A stretch of 33,266 nucleotides of DNA from Pseudomonadota bacterium (GTDB lineage Bacteria; Pseudomonadota; Gammaproteobacteria; Steroidobacterales; Steroidobacteraceae): NCBI GenBank assembly GCA_021807675.1, contig JAKBCR010000022.1, forward strand, positions 1 through 33,266, read 5' to 3'. Position numbers and translations under genes: made by a program. Numbering within the stretch: the first letter of the stretch is position 1; each line of letters opens with the position of its first letter. Of this stretch, positions 23,137 through 31,882 are shown piece by piece. A model generated the notes under the pieces. It did no database searches, was not told the DNA's origin, and saw only the letters and a program-made list of their open reading frames with translations.

Positions 23137-24666
23137 TCACTCCAGCACGACAGGCTCCTCCGCGCGCTGGCGGTCGGGGCGCAGGAGGAGCACCAAGGGA
23201 ATCAACGCCAAGATCATCAAGAACATTATCTTGAAGTCGTCATTGTAAGCGATCATCCGCGCCTGACGCGTAACGGCGGCATTGAGCGCCGCCAGCCCCG
23301 CCGGGGCGGTGAAGCTGTACGGCGCGGGCATCCGTATCTGGCCGCCGTAAGGGACGATGTGCGACGCCAGACGCTCATGCATGATTTGCGTATTGCGCGT
23401 CAACAGCGCGCCGGTCGCCGCGATCCCGATACTGCTGCCGACGTTGCGCAGCAGATTGAAGATGGATGCGCCCTCCGATCGATGCTGGCGCGGAAGCGCA
23501 GAGAACGCCATCGTCGTGACGGTGATGTACGTGAAGCCGTTGCCCAGGCCCTGGAGCAACATGACCGTCCAGACGAGGCTCTGTGGCATGTTCGTCGAGA
23601 AATGGCAGCTCACCTCCAGAGCCGCGGCGACGAGCACGATGCCGGCCGCGACCGGCACCCGCGGATCGATTTTACCTATCAGCCTGCCGCTGATGAACAT
23701 GGAGACGAAGCTGCCGATGCCTCGCGGCAACATGACGAGGCCAGCGGTGATCACGGGAAAGCGAAGGAGATCCTCGAGCAGCTGCGGTACCAGCGCCAGC
23801 GTCGAGAACATGCACATGCTCGAGGCGAAAACGAGAATGTTGCCCGCCGTGAAATTACGGTCCTTGAAGAGAGCCGGGCTGACGAACGGCTCGCGCGCGG
23901 TCAGGGTATGGACCAGGAAAACATACATGGCGGCGACCGAGAGCCCGGCCTCGATCCAGATCTCGGTGGAGTCGAACCAGTCCTTCAGCGAGCCACGGTC
24001 GAGGAAGATCTGCAGCGCCCCGACCGCGAGGGCGAGAGAGCTGAAGCCGAGGAAATCGAAGCGCGCACGGCGCGTGTTCGTCTCCCGCAGATAGGTGATG
24101 AACCCGAGCGCCGCCAGGATACCGAACGGCACGTTGATGAAGAACACCCACCGCCAGCTGTAGTTGTCCGTGAGCCAGCCGCCGAGCATCGGGGCGAGCA
24201 TCGGACCGAGCACCACCCCCTGGCCCCACAGAGCCATCGCGCGGCCGTGCCGCTCTGGCGGATTGATGTCGAGCAGCACGGACTGAGAGAGGGGACCCAG
24301 GGCGGCGCCGGAGATCCCCTGCAGCACCCGGAAGAGCACGATCTGCTCGATGGATTGCGACAACCCGCACAGCATGGAGCTCACGGTGAAGCCGATCACC
24401 GACAGTACGAGCACACGCTTGCGTCCGTACCGCCCCGCGAGCCAGCCGGAGAGCGGGGTCGCGATGGCAGCCGCCAGAATGTAAGAGGTGAGCACCCAGT
24501 CCATCTGGTTACGTGATGCCGACAGATTGCCACCGATGTGCGGCAGGGCGACATTGGCGATCGTGGTGTCCACTGCCTGCAGCACGGTGGCCAGCGTCAC
24601 CGAGACCGTGATGAGAGCGCGATGCGGGGACTGACCGGCTTCCATTGCGAATGACGCCCGCGACAT
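23137..24666 (-). CDS. emrB: DHA2-family drug:H+ antiporter (EmrB-like)
   Basis: 509-residue inner-membrane transporter of the 14-helix DHA2 family. Motif D1 is visible in LQAVDTTIANVALPHIGG, motif A in GWLAGRYGRKRVL, and motif C in GPMLAPMLGGWLTDNYSWRW. It expels lipophilic toxicants with the EmrA adaptor and the NodT channel. It begins at ATG 24666, 7 bases after the adaptor stop; an in-frame ATG seven codons later is an alternative. Gene order marR-emrA-emrB-outer membrane factor is the common arrangement, and the close spacing supports one transcript. Substrate specificity cannot be read from sequence. Confidence 0.93.
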   Translation of the reverse strand: MSRASFAMEAGQSPHRALITVSVTLATVLQAVDTTIANVALPHIGGNLSASRNQMDWVLTSYILAAAIATPLSGWLAGRYGRKRVLVLSVIGFTVSSMLCGLSQSIEQIVLFRVLQGISGAALGPLSQSVLLDINPPERHGRAMALWGQGVVLGPMLAPMLGGWLTDNYSWRWVFFINVPFGILAALGFITYLRETNTRRARFDFLGFSSLALAVGALQIFLDRGSLKDWFDSTEIWIEAGLSVAAMYVFLVHTLTAREPFVSPALFKDRNFTAGNILVFASSMCMFSTLALVPQLLEDLLRFPVITAGLVMLPRGIGSFVSMFISGRLIGKIDPRVPVAAGIVLVAAALEVSCHFSTNMPQSLVWTVMLLQGLGNGFTYITVTTMAFSALPRQHRSEGASIFNLLRNVGSSIGIAATGALLTRNTQIMHERLASHIVPYGGQIRMPAPYSFTAPAGLAALNAAVTRQARMIAYNDDFKIMFLMILALIPLVLLLRPDRQRAEEPVVLE

Positions 24667-24673
24667 CGCGCGG

Positions 24674-25813
24674 TCAGCGCGCGTTGGCAGCGATAGTATG
24701 CCGAGAGGAGTGCGGGCGCGTGTCGACCGTTACCGTCGCGCTTAGCCCCGAGCGCACCAGCGGCAGGCTCCCTTCGAGATGCAACCGGACCTTGAGACGC
24801 TGGACCACCTTGACCCAGTTGCCAGTTGCATTCTGCGGCGGAAGCACCGAGAACTGCGAGCCCGTGCCCGGCGTGATGCTCGTGACCACGGCGTGGAATG
24901 TCTTGCCCGGATACGCGTCGATCTGGACAGTCGCGGGGTCTCCGGGACGCATGCGAGCGAGCTGGTCTTCCTTGAAGTCGGCTTGCACCCATACGTCATG
25001 CATCGATACGAGCACGAACGCCGGAGTCGCAGCCGGCAGATAGCTGCCGACCTGCAGGTGGTCGACTTCGGTGACGATTCCGTCACTCGGAGCCGTGACA
25101 GTCGCGTAGGAAAGTTCGAGCAGCGCGCGATCGAGTGCCGCCTGGGCCTGCTCGACCAGCGGGTGCGATGCCACCTTGATGTCCGGATCGCCGCCGAGCT
25201 GCGCCAGCGCCGCGGTGATCTCCTGCTTTGCCGCGGCGACGCTCTGCCGCGCCTCGCTCAGCGCGAGTTGCGCCCGGTCCACCTGCGATCGAGAGGAGAT
25301 CCCGCTCGCGAGCAGCCGCGACTGGCGCCGGTACTCCCGATCGGCATAGGCGAGCGCACTCTCGGCGGATCGCAAGCCCACGAGCCGCTGCTGATAATCG
25401 GCCTTCAGGGATTGAACCTGCAGGCGAGCGGCCGCCAGGTGCGCGCGCGCGGCCTCCACCGCGATGCGGAACGGGCGCGCATCGAGTTGGAAAAGCGTCT
25501 GCCCACGGCGGACCCGCTGATTGTCGCGCACATCGACTTCACTCACCCGACCGGACACATTGGCGCTGATCGCCACTTGAGCCGCCCGCAGGTAAGCGTC
25601 GCCGGTCGACTCATAGCGGCCGCTCGTGAGATACCAGTAAAGACCGGCCGCGGCCAGCAGCACCGGCAATGCGAGCATGAGGGGCACCCGCAACCGCTCC
25701 CGCAATGGTTTGGGCCCGGACGGGACCAGGCGGGGCTCGGGGCGCAGCTCCGCAGGCTCCTCGTGACCCGGCGCCTCCCGCGCGGACTCCTGGGTCCTTG
25801 CCGCGAAGCTCAT
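24674..25813 (-). CDS. emrA: HlyD/EmrA-family periplasmic adaptor
   Basis: 379-residue membrane fusion protein. A cytoplasmic, Glu/Pro-rich N-terminus is followed by one anchor helix (about 43-60, VPLMLALPVLLAAAGLYWYL), the lipoyl half AQVAISANVSGRVSEVDV, a long coiled-coil hairpin (about 115-200, rich in Ala, Gln and Arg), and the second half with ATVTAPSDGIVTEVDHLQVG. The beta-barrel block DVWVQADFKEDQLARMRPG is characteristic of EmrA relatives. Its start overlaps the marR stop by 4 bases (ATGA), so repressor and pump are translationally coupled. Confidence 0.93.
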   Translation of the reverse strand: MSFAARTQESAREAPGHEEPAELRPEPRLVPSGPKPLRERLRVPLMLALPVLLAAAGLYWYLTSGRYESTGDAYLRAAQVAISANVSGRVSEVDVRDNQRVRRGQTLFQLDARPFRIAVEAARAHLAAARLQVQSLKADYQQRLVGLRSAESALAYADREYRRQSRLLASGISSRSQVDRAQLALSEARQSVAAAKQEITAALAQLGGDPDIKVASHPLVEQAQAALDRALLELSYATVTAPSDGIVTEVDHLQVGSYLPAATPAFVLVSMHDVWVQADFKEDQLARMRPGDPATVQIDAYPGKTFHAVVTSITPGTGSQFSVLPPQNATGNWVKVVQRLKVRLHLEGSLPLVRSGLSATVTVDTRPHSSRHTIAANAR

Positions 25814-26328
25814 CGCGAAGACCTCGCCGGCACTCGTCCTGGAGCCCGGGAAGAGCGCGCGCCCGCTTCCTCGTCGGCAGACTGCGGCTTCTGCGGTATC
25901 GGGGGCAGAGTTGCCAGGTTGGAATGCAGACGCTCCAGCAGCTCCAGGAGCTGCGACTGCTCCTCGCTCGAAATATCCCGCAGCACCTCGGCGCGCGTCT
26001 CCGAGATGAGCTGCGCGATGTGATCGAGCATCGGCTTTGCCTCGGAGGTCAGCCAGAGGGTATGGGCCCGCCGGTCCGTCGGATCGAAGCGACGCTGGAC
26101 CCAGCCGTCGGCTTCCATCCGATCGAGGATCCTCACCAAGGTCATCGGGTCGAGCTCCGTGAGCTCCGCGAGGCGCTTCTGACTGACGCCCTCATTGTTC
26201 TCGAGATAGATGAGAGCGCGGCACTGGGGCAGGGTAAGCGACAGAGCCTGCGCCCGCTCCTCGAAGCGCCGCGTGTAGCGGCGGCTGACGTCCTTCAAGA
26301 GGAATCCGAGCTGGCGATTAGAGTCCAT
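25810..26328 (-). CDS. MarR-family transcriptional regulator of the efflux operon
   Basis: 172-residue winged-helix dimeric repressor. The DNA-binding region reads LTLPQCRALIYLENNEGVSQ, then KRLAELTELDPMTLVRILDR (recognition helix) and the wing FDPTDRRAHTLWLT with the conserved D-x-R-x-R pattern. The C-terminal 25 residues (Ala/Arg/Ser-rich) form an extension. As first gene of the emrAB operon it most likely represses its own operon until a drug binds; this is inferred from family and position. An inverted repeat overlapping its start codon (26328-26350) is a good operator candidate. Divergent from trehalase. Confidence 0.92.
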   Translation of the reverse strand: MDSNRQLGFLLKDVSRRYTRRFEERAQALSLTLPQCRALIYLENNEGVSQKRLAELTELDPMTLVRILDRMEADGWVQRRFDPTDRRAHTLWLTSEAKPMLDHIAQLISETRAEVLRDISSEEQSQLLELLERLHSNLATLPPIPQKPQSADEEAGARSSRAPGRVPARSSR

Positions 26329-26376
26329 ACTAATAGAGACTTATATAGTAACGTTTTTTATCATATCGGCCGATAT
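26328..26376. promoter_or_regulatory. Candidate MarR operator and palindrome in the marR/trehalase intergenic region
   Basis: TACTAATA (26328-26335) and TATATAGTA (26342-26350) form an imperfect inverted repeat overlapping the marR start. ATATCGGCCGATAT at 26363-26376 is a perfect 14-base palindrome. Both lie in a sharply AT-rich island of about 80 bases that must also contain the promoters of the divergent genes. Confidence 0.5.
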
Positions 26377-26468
26377 TTTTCAAATCCGTTGCCGGCTTCA
26401 CACCTGTAGAATTTCCGCCCGCTTCCATGCTGGGCTACCAGCCGGCCGGCCCGAAAGGCGCACCCTTG

Positions 26469-28130
26469 ATGCTCGTCAGCCGGATGCTTTTCCGGGGCAG
26501 CTCCCGCCGGCGCCGGCGGCTCGCCGCCACGCTTTGCGGCCTGCTCGCCGTGGCGTGGCTCGGCATCGCCGCGGCGGCCCCGGCGCCGTTCGTTCCCACG
26601 CCCGAGCAACTTTTCGGGCCGCTCTTCGTGCGCGTGCAGATGGATGCACTGTTCCCTGACGGCAAAGCCTTTCCCGATGCGGTGCCGAAAGCACCGCCCT
26701 CCGTCATCCTGCGGCACTATCGCGAGTCGGATCCTCGCTCGCGCGCGGCGCTCCTGCGGTTCGTGGAGAGCAACTTCTCTCTTCCCGCGCCGGCGCGCAC
26801 ACCGCCCGCGCTGCCGCAAGGGAGCCTGGAGGCGCACATCGCAAGTCTCTGGCCTCTGCTCACCCGTCAGCCGGCCGTACCCCCGCCTTATTCATCGCTC
26901 CTTTACGTGCCGAAGCCCTATATCGTGCCCGGCGGGCGCTTCAGGGAGTTCTATTACTGGGATTCCTACTTCACCCTGCTCGGGCTGATCCCCGATGGCC
27001 ATCTCGACACGGCGCGCGACCTCATCGACGATTTCTCCTACATGCTGCGCGAGTACGGGCACATACCCAACGGCTCGCGCACGTACTACGTGTCGCGCTC
27101 GCAGCCCCCGGTTTACTACCTGATGGTGGGGCTGCTGGCCTCCGATCCGGCGAAGGCATGGTCGCGACACCTGAGGGACCTGGAGCGCGAGTACGCCTAC
27201 TGGATGCAGGGATCGGGTGGTCTGAGGCCCGGGCAGGCGCGGCGCAATGTCGTCGAGATGCCGGACGGCGCGCTCCTCAATCGGTACTGGGATGCGTCGG
27301 ATACGCCGCGCGATGAGTCATACCGTGACGACGTGCTGGTTGCGCGCGCCTCGGGCCGGCCCCCGGCACAGGTGTATCGCGATATCCGCGCCGCCGCCGA
27401 GAGCGGCTGGGACTTCAGCTCCCGCTGGCTCGCAGACCGCCGACACCTGACTACGATACGCACCACCGCCATCGTGCCGGTGGATCTCAACAGCCTCCTC
27501 TATGGCCTGGAGCGAGCGATCTCCCGCGGCTGCGGGATGCGTCACGATTACGCATGCGAGCGGAGGTTCGCCGCGCGCGCCCGCCGCCGCAGACGGGCGA
27601 TGGACCACTACCTGTGGGACGCCGGGGCGGGGTACTTCATGGACTATGACTGGCGGCGGCACCGCCGCACCGGGGAGCTCAGCGCGGCGACGCTGTATCC
27701 GCTCTTCACCGGGGTCGCCGACATGAGCCAGGCGAACTCGGTCGCTGCGGTAACACGATCACGGCTGCTCGAAGAAGGCGGCATCGTCACGACCAACATC
27801 GACTCCGGACAACAGTGGGATGCGCCGAATGGCTGGCCGCCTCTGCAATGGATCGCGGTCGTCGGGTTGCGGCGTTACGATCAGCGGGCACTCGCGCACG
27901 AGATCGCCCGCCGCTGGCTCGCCACGGTTCGGCGAGTCTTCGCCAAAACGGGCAAGCTGGTCGAGAAGTACGACGTGGAGCACATCCTGCCAGGTGGCGG
28001 AGGCGAATACCCTCTGCAGGACGGCTTCGGCTGGACGAACGGCGTGACGCGCGGGCTGCTGACACTCTACCCGGACCTGCGGTCGAGGCGGCCGCATCGA
28101 AGTCCCCTGTCCGCGCGTATCCCGCGTTAG
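26469..28130 (+). CDS. treA: Periplasmic trehalase (GH37)
   Basis: 553-residue inverting glycosidase splitting trehalose into two glucose molecules. An N-terminal Arg-rich stretch plus hydrophobic helix (about 18-37) forms a signal peptide (Ala-Ala-Ala-Pro cleavage region), placing it in the periplasm. Trehalase signature 1 is PGGRFREFYYWDSY at 154-167 and signature 2 is QWDAPNGWPP at 449-458. The likely catalytic acid is Asp315 (ESGWDFSSRW) and the base Glu499 (VEKYDVE). The glycine-rich GGGGEYPLQDGFGWTNG block is also present. I prefer ATG 26469 because AAAGG precedes it; ATG 26427 would add 14 residues without a ribosome site. Divergent from marR, followed 33 bases later by glycerol kinase. 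Confidence 0.93.
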   Translation: MLVSRMLFRGSSRRRRRLAATLCGLLAVAWLGIAAAAPAPFVPTPEQLFGPLFVRVQMDALFPDGKAFPDAVPKAPPSVILRHYRESDPRSRAALLRFVESNFSLPAPARTPPALPQGSLEAHIASLWPLLTRQPAVPPPYSSLLYVPKPYIVPGGRFREFYYWDSYFTLLGLIPDGHLDTARDLIDDFSYMLREYGHIPNGSRTYYVSRSQPPVYYLMVGLLASDPAKAWSRHLRDLEREYAYWMQGSGGLRPGQARRNVVEMPDGALLNRYWDASDTPRDESYRDDVLVARASGRPPAQVYRDIRAAAESGWDFSSRWLADRRHLTTIRTTAIVPVDLNSLLYGLERAISRGCGMRHDYACERRFAARARRRRRAMDHYLWDAGAGYFMDYDWRRHRRTGELSAATLYPLFTGVADMSQANSVAAVTRSRLLEEGGIVTTNIDSGQQWDAPNGWPPLQWIAVVGLRRYDQRALAHEIARRWLATVRRVFAKTGKLVEKYDVEHILPGGGGEYPLQDGFGWTNGVTRGLLTLYPDLRSRRPHRSPLSARIPR

Positions 28131-28163
28131 ACTCGGGCACGGACCTGCGAGCTGCCCCGGCAC

Positions 28164-29651
28164 ATGAGCCAGAACGACGTCCTCCTCGCCATCGACCAGG
28201 GCACGAGCTCGAGCCGCGCCATGGCGTTCTCGCCCGACGGCGCCCTCATCGCGGCGGAGCAGCAGCCGTTCGAGGCCCTCTACCCGGCTTCCGGCTGGGT
28301 CGAGCAGAACGCGGAGGTCATCTGGGCCACGGTCCTATCGAGCACGCGGGCGGTGTTGGAAAGGCTGCGCAGGCTGCGGCGCCGGGTCGTGGCGATCGGG
28401 ATCACCAACCAGCGCGAGACGACCGTGGTCTGGGATCGCCGCACGGGCGTGCCCATTCACAACGCCATCGTCTGGCAGGACCGCCGCACCGCGGAACGTT
28501 GCCGGGAGCTCGCCGCCGCCGGAGGCGAGGCGGAGCTCGCGCGGAAGACGGGACTGCGTCTCGACCCCTACTTCTCCGCCACCAAGCTGGCGTGGATCCT
28601 GGATCGGGTACCGGGAGCGCGTGAGGCGGCCGCGGCAGGCAGGCTCGCCTTCGGCACGATCGACAGCTTTCTCATCTGGCGGTTGACGGGAGGGCGGCTG
28701 CACGTCACGGATGCCACCAATGCCAGCCGGACCGCGCTCCTTGATGTCCGCTCAGTCACATGGGATCCGGCGCTGTGCGATATGTTCGGCGTCCCGGCAG
28801 CCTGCCTGCCGGAAGTCCGCGACAGCGCGGGAGACCTCGGCACTACCGACCCGGCCGTTCTCGGGGAAGCTCTACCCGTCCGAGGCGTCGCCGGGGATCA
28901 GCAGGCCGCTCTCATCGGTCAGGCGTGCTTCGAGGCCGGAGATGTCAAGAGCACCTACGGCACCGGCGCCTTCCTCGTACTCAATACCGGCGAGACATTG
29001 GTCCAGTCGCGACACCGCCTGCTCGGCACCATCGCCTACCGGTTGCAAGGCCGCACGACGTATGCGTTGGAAGGCTCGGTGCTGTCGGCGGGGGCGACCG
29101 TACAATGGCTGCGCGACGGGCTCGGGCTCTTCTCGCGAGCAAGCGAGATCGAGGCCCTGGCGGGGTCGGTGTCCGACACGGGCGGTGTGTATCTCGTTCC
29201 CGCCTTCACCGGTCTCGGCGCACCGTACTGGGACCCGGATGCCCGCGCCGCCGTGGTTGGGATCTCCCGCTCCACCGGTCGTGCCGAGATTGCCCGGGCA
29301 GGACTCGACAGCGTCGTCTATCAGACCCATGACCTCATAGCCGCCATGGACGCGGACGGGGCGCGCACGCAGGTACTCAAGGTGGACGGGGGCATGGCAC
29401 GGAACACGCTCTTCCTGCAGCGACTTGCCGACGTTCTCGGGCTGACGATCCTGCGGCCGCGGATTGCCGAGTCCACGGCATTCGGGGCGGCGTGCCTCGC
29501 AGGGCTCGGCTGCGGGGTGTACGGTTCCCTTGCCGATGTGGCGCGACTGTGGCAATCCGAAGCGCGCTGTGAGCCGAGGATGGATGCCAACATGCGCAAG
29601 CTGGAGCTTCAGGGATGGGCGGGCGCGGTCAGGCGCATTCGCGGCCGGTAG
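28164..29651 (+). CDS. glpK: Glycerol kinase
   Basis: 495-residue FGGY-family kinase making sn-glycerol 3-phosphate from glycerol and ATP. Signatures include AIDQGTSSSRAM, GWVEQNAEVIW, ITNQRETTVVWDRRTG and IVWQDRRTAERC (substrate binding). The catalytic aspartate is Asp245 in GVAGDQQAALIGQ, the same number as in E. coli, and the ATP site is in GTGAFLVLNTG. The loop before Asp245 reads DPAVLGEALPV and lacks the GGKGGTR element that binds fructose-1,6-bisphosphate in E. coli, so that feedback control is probably absent. No glpF, glpD or glpR neighbours. It may be cotranscribed with trehalase. Start ATG 28164. Confidence 0.95.
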   Translation: MSQNDVLLAIDQGTSSSRAMAFSPDGALIAAEQQPFEALYPASGWVEQNAEVIWATVLSSTRAVLERLRRLRRRVVAIGITNQRETTVVWDRRTGVPIHNAIVWQDRRTAERCRELAAAGGEAELARKTGLRLDPYFSATKLAWILDRVPGAREAAAAGRLAFGTIDSFLIWRLTGGRLHVTDATNASRTALLDVRSVTWDPALCDMFGVPAACLPEVRDSAGDLGTTDPAVLGEALPVRGVAGDQQAALIGQACFEAGDVKSTYGTGAFLVLNTGETLVQSRHRLLGTIAYRLQGRTTYALEGSVLSAGATVQWLRDGLGLFSRASEIEALAGSVSDTGGVYLVPAFTGLGAPYWDPDARAAVVGISRSTGRAEIARAGLDSVVYQTHDLIAAMDADGARTQVLKVDGGMARNTLFLQRLADVLGLTILRPRIAESTAFGAACLAGLGCGVYGSLADVARLWQSEARCEPRMDANMRKLELQGWAGAVRRIRGR

Positions 29652-29684
29652 GCGCGCGGCTCGCAGGGGCGTAAACTCCGATCC

Positions 29685-29951
29685 ATGGCAACGGGCTGGG
29701 CCGGCGATGGCGCCGTACAAGATCAGATCGATGCGACCGTGACGGACGGCATCCTGCGCGCGCAGAGCCGGCTACCACAGGGTCGCGGCCTCGCCCATTG
29801 CGCGGATTGCGGCGCGCAGATCCCCGAAGCGAGGCGCAGGGCGATCGCCGGTGTGCGCCTCTGCCTCGCCTGTCAGGATGCCGCCGACCACGACGCCGGC
29901 CAGTTCAGCGGCTACAACCGCCGCGGCAGCAAGGACAGCCAGCTCCGCTGA
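29685..29951 (+). CDS. DksA/TraR-type C4 zinc-finger protein
   Basis: 88-residue protein with the C-terminal zinc finger of the DksA/TraR family: Cys39 and Cys42 (HCADCGAQIP), then Cys60 and Cys63 (VRLCLACQ), four cysteines binding one zinc. It lacks the long coiled-coil of true DksA, as in the short YbiI-like members; the N-terminal acidic residues (Asp13, Asp16, Asp21) may take the place of the DksA coiled-coil tip, but that is speculation. Such proteins may bind the RNA polymerase secondary channel. The ATG lies 33 bases after glpK and a 32-base gap leads to the ABC-F gene, so these genes are probably co-expressed. Confidence 0.88.
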   Translation: MATGWAGDGAVQDQIDATVTDGILRAQSRLPQGRGLAHCADCGAQIPEARRRAIAGVRLCLACQDAADHDAGQFSGYNRRGSKDSQLR

Positions 29952-29983
29952 GCGCGGCGCTGCCTGTCGGCTCCAAGGCCCCC

Positions 29984-31819
29984 ATGTCGCTGATCGCGCT
30001 TCTTGACGCTCAGCTTGCGCTCGGCGATCACCCGTTGCTCGACGGTGCCCGGCTGAGCCTCGAGCCTGGCGAGCGGTTGGGGCTCATCGGCCGCAACGGC
30101 ACGGGCAAATCGACGCTGCTGCGAATCCTTGCCGGCCAGGGCTCGCTGGATGACGGTGAGCGGCAGGTCCGCGAAGGACTCCGTATCGCAATGGTGGAGC
30201 AGGAGCCCGAGCTTCCCGCGGCACGCACCCTGCGCGAGAGCCTTCTGGAGCGCGCAACTACCGGCTCGCACGGATCTGCACGCACCGCCCTGCTCGATGA
30301 CGAGCGCGAGCGTTGGAGCTTCGAGACACGCCTGACGGAGTACCTGCACAGGCTCGAGCTCGATCCCGAATTGGCTCCGGCGACCGCCTCGGGCGGAGAG
30401 CGCAAGCGCGCCGCGCTCTGCCTCGCCCTCGCCATCCGGCCGGACCTCCTGCTGCTCGATGAGCCGACGAATCACCTCGACATCGCCGCCATCGAGCGGC
30501 TCGAAGAGCTGCTGCTGAAGACGCCAGCCGCCGTCGTGGTCACTCACGACCGCGCCTTTCTCGATCGCATCACCACTCGAATCGTGGAGCTCGACCGCGG
30601 CGTCCTTCGGTCCTATCCCGGCAATTTCACGGCGTATGAGGCGCGCAGAGAGCAGGAGCTCGCCGCCGAGGAGGTTGCGAACCGCAAGTTCGACAAGTTC
30701 TGGGCTCAGGAGGAAGTCTGGATTCGCAGAGGGGTCGAGGCCCGCCGTACCCGCAACGAAGGACGCGTGCGCCGGCTGGAGCGGCTGCGGCGGCAGCGCG
30801 CCGAGCGGCGCGAGCGGCTCGGCGCGATGAGGATGAGCCTGGATTCCGGTGAGCGCTCTGGCCAGCTCGTCGCGGAGCTCACGGAGCTCGGCAAGCGTGT
30901 CGCCGGACGCGCGCTCGTCAAGCAACTCTCGATGCGGATCCTGCGCGGCGATCGCATCGGACTCATCGGTCCGAACGGCGCCGGCAAGACCACCCTCATC
31001 CGCCTGATCCTCGGGGAGCTGCCACCCGATGAGGGCGCGGTGAGACTCGGTACCCAACTCAAGGTCGCGTACTTCGATCAGCTTCGCGAGCAGCTCAACC
31101 CCGAAGCGACCGTCGCCGACATGATCAGTCCGGGATCAGACTGGGTGCAGGTCGCGGGCGAGCGCAAGCACGTCATGAGTTATCTCGGTGACTTCCTCTT
31201 CTCCGCGCACCGGGCACGATCGCCGGTCAGGATGCTCTCCGGCGGTGAGCGCAATCGGCTGCTCCTCGCGCGTCTCTTCGCCCGGCCCGCGAACCTCATC
31301 GTGCTGGATGAGCCGACCAACGATCTCGACATCGAGTCTCTCGAGCTGCTCGAGCAGAGACTGCAGGACTACACGGGCACGCTGCTGCTCGTGAGCCACG
31401 ATCGCCGCTTCCTCGACAACGTCGTGACGCAGACTCTTGCCGCAGAAGGCGGGGGTGTGTGGCGCGAGCATGTGGGCGGCTACAGCGATTGGCTGCGACA
31501 CGCCGCGCCGGCCTCGGACGGCTCCGCCAAGGCGCAGCGCGAGGCTGCGAGCCGGACGGTGCCCTCACAAGCCAAGCCACGGATGCGGCTCGGTCACAAG
31601 GAGCAGCGGGAGCTGGCGTCACTTCCCGTGCAGATCGAAGCCCTGGAGCAGGAGCAGGCGGCGATCAGCGCGCGCATGAGCGCGCCCGACTATCACCTGC
31701 AGGGCGCGTCGGGGATTCGGTCGGATCGGAAACGGATCGAGGAGATCGAGGCGTTGCTCCTCGTCAAGTTCGAGCGCTGGGAGGCGCTCGAGACCGAGCG
31801 GGGCCGTCTGGCGCAGTGA
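29984..31819 (+). CDS. uup: ABC-F family ATPase (Uup-like)
   Basis: 611-residue soluble protein with two ATPase domains and no membrane helices. First Walker A is GRNGTGKS at 36-43, first signature ASGGERKRAAL, Walker B LLLLDEPTNHLD. The inter-domain linker is charged and helical (EEVWIRRGVEARRTRNEGR), typical of ABC-F. Second Walker A GPNGAGKTT, signature LSGGERNRLLL, Walker B LIVLDEPTNDLD. The C-terminal coiled coil (about 530-611) fits Uup, which binds ribosomes and acts in translation or replication-related DNA stability. The start at ATG 29984 is chosen because the first domain begins there; the frame open from 29798 overlaps the DksA-like gene. Confidence 0.92.
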   Translation: MSLIALLDAQLALGDHPLLDGARLSLEPGERLGLIGRNGTGKSTLLRILAGQGSLDDGERQVREGLRIAMVEQEPELPAARTLRESLLERATTGSHGSARTALLDDERERWSFETRLTEYLHRLELDPELAPATASGGERKRAALCLALAIRPDLLLLDEPTNHLDIAAIERLEELLLKTPAAVVVTHDRAFLDRITTRIVELDRGVLRSYPGNFTAYEARREQELAAEEVANRKFDKFWAQEEVWIRRGVEARRTRNEGRVRRLERLRRQRAERRERLGAMRMSLDSGERSGQLVAELTELGKRVAGRALVKQLSMRILRGDRIGLIGPNGAGKTTLIRLILGELPPDEGAVRLGTQLKVAYFDQLREQLNPEATVADMISPGSDWVQVAGERKHVMSYLGDFLFSAHRARSPVRMLSGGERNRLLLARLFARPANLIVLDEPTNDLDIESLELLEQRLQDYTGTLLLVSHDRRFLDNVVTQTLAAEGGGVWREHVGGYSDWLRHAAPASDGSAKAQREAASRTVPSQAKPRMRLGHKEQRELASLPVQIEALEQEQAAISARMSAPDYHLQGASGIRSDRKRIEEIEALLLVKFERWEALETERGRLAQ

Positions 31820-31882
31820 GAACTTCCCACCGTCGGCGTGCCGCCCGCCGGCGGACCGCGAGCACTGCTGATTGGCGCCGCC

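Noticed and set aside
21871-24516. An 881-codon plus-strand open frame opposite the EmrB and NodT genes
   Set aside because: Shadow frame; the minus strand carries clear MFS and outer-membrane factor motifs.
29912-31057. A 381-codon minus-strand frame opposite the ABC-F gene
   Set aside because: Antisense shadow; both ATPase domains are unambiguous on the plus strand.
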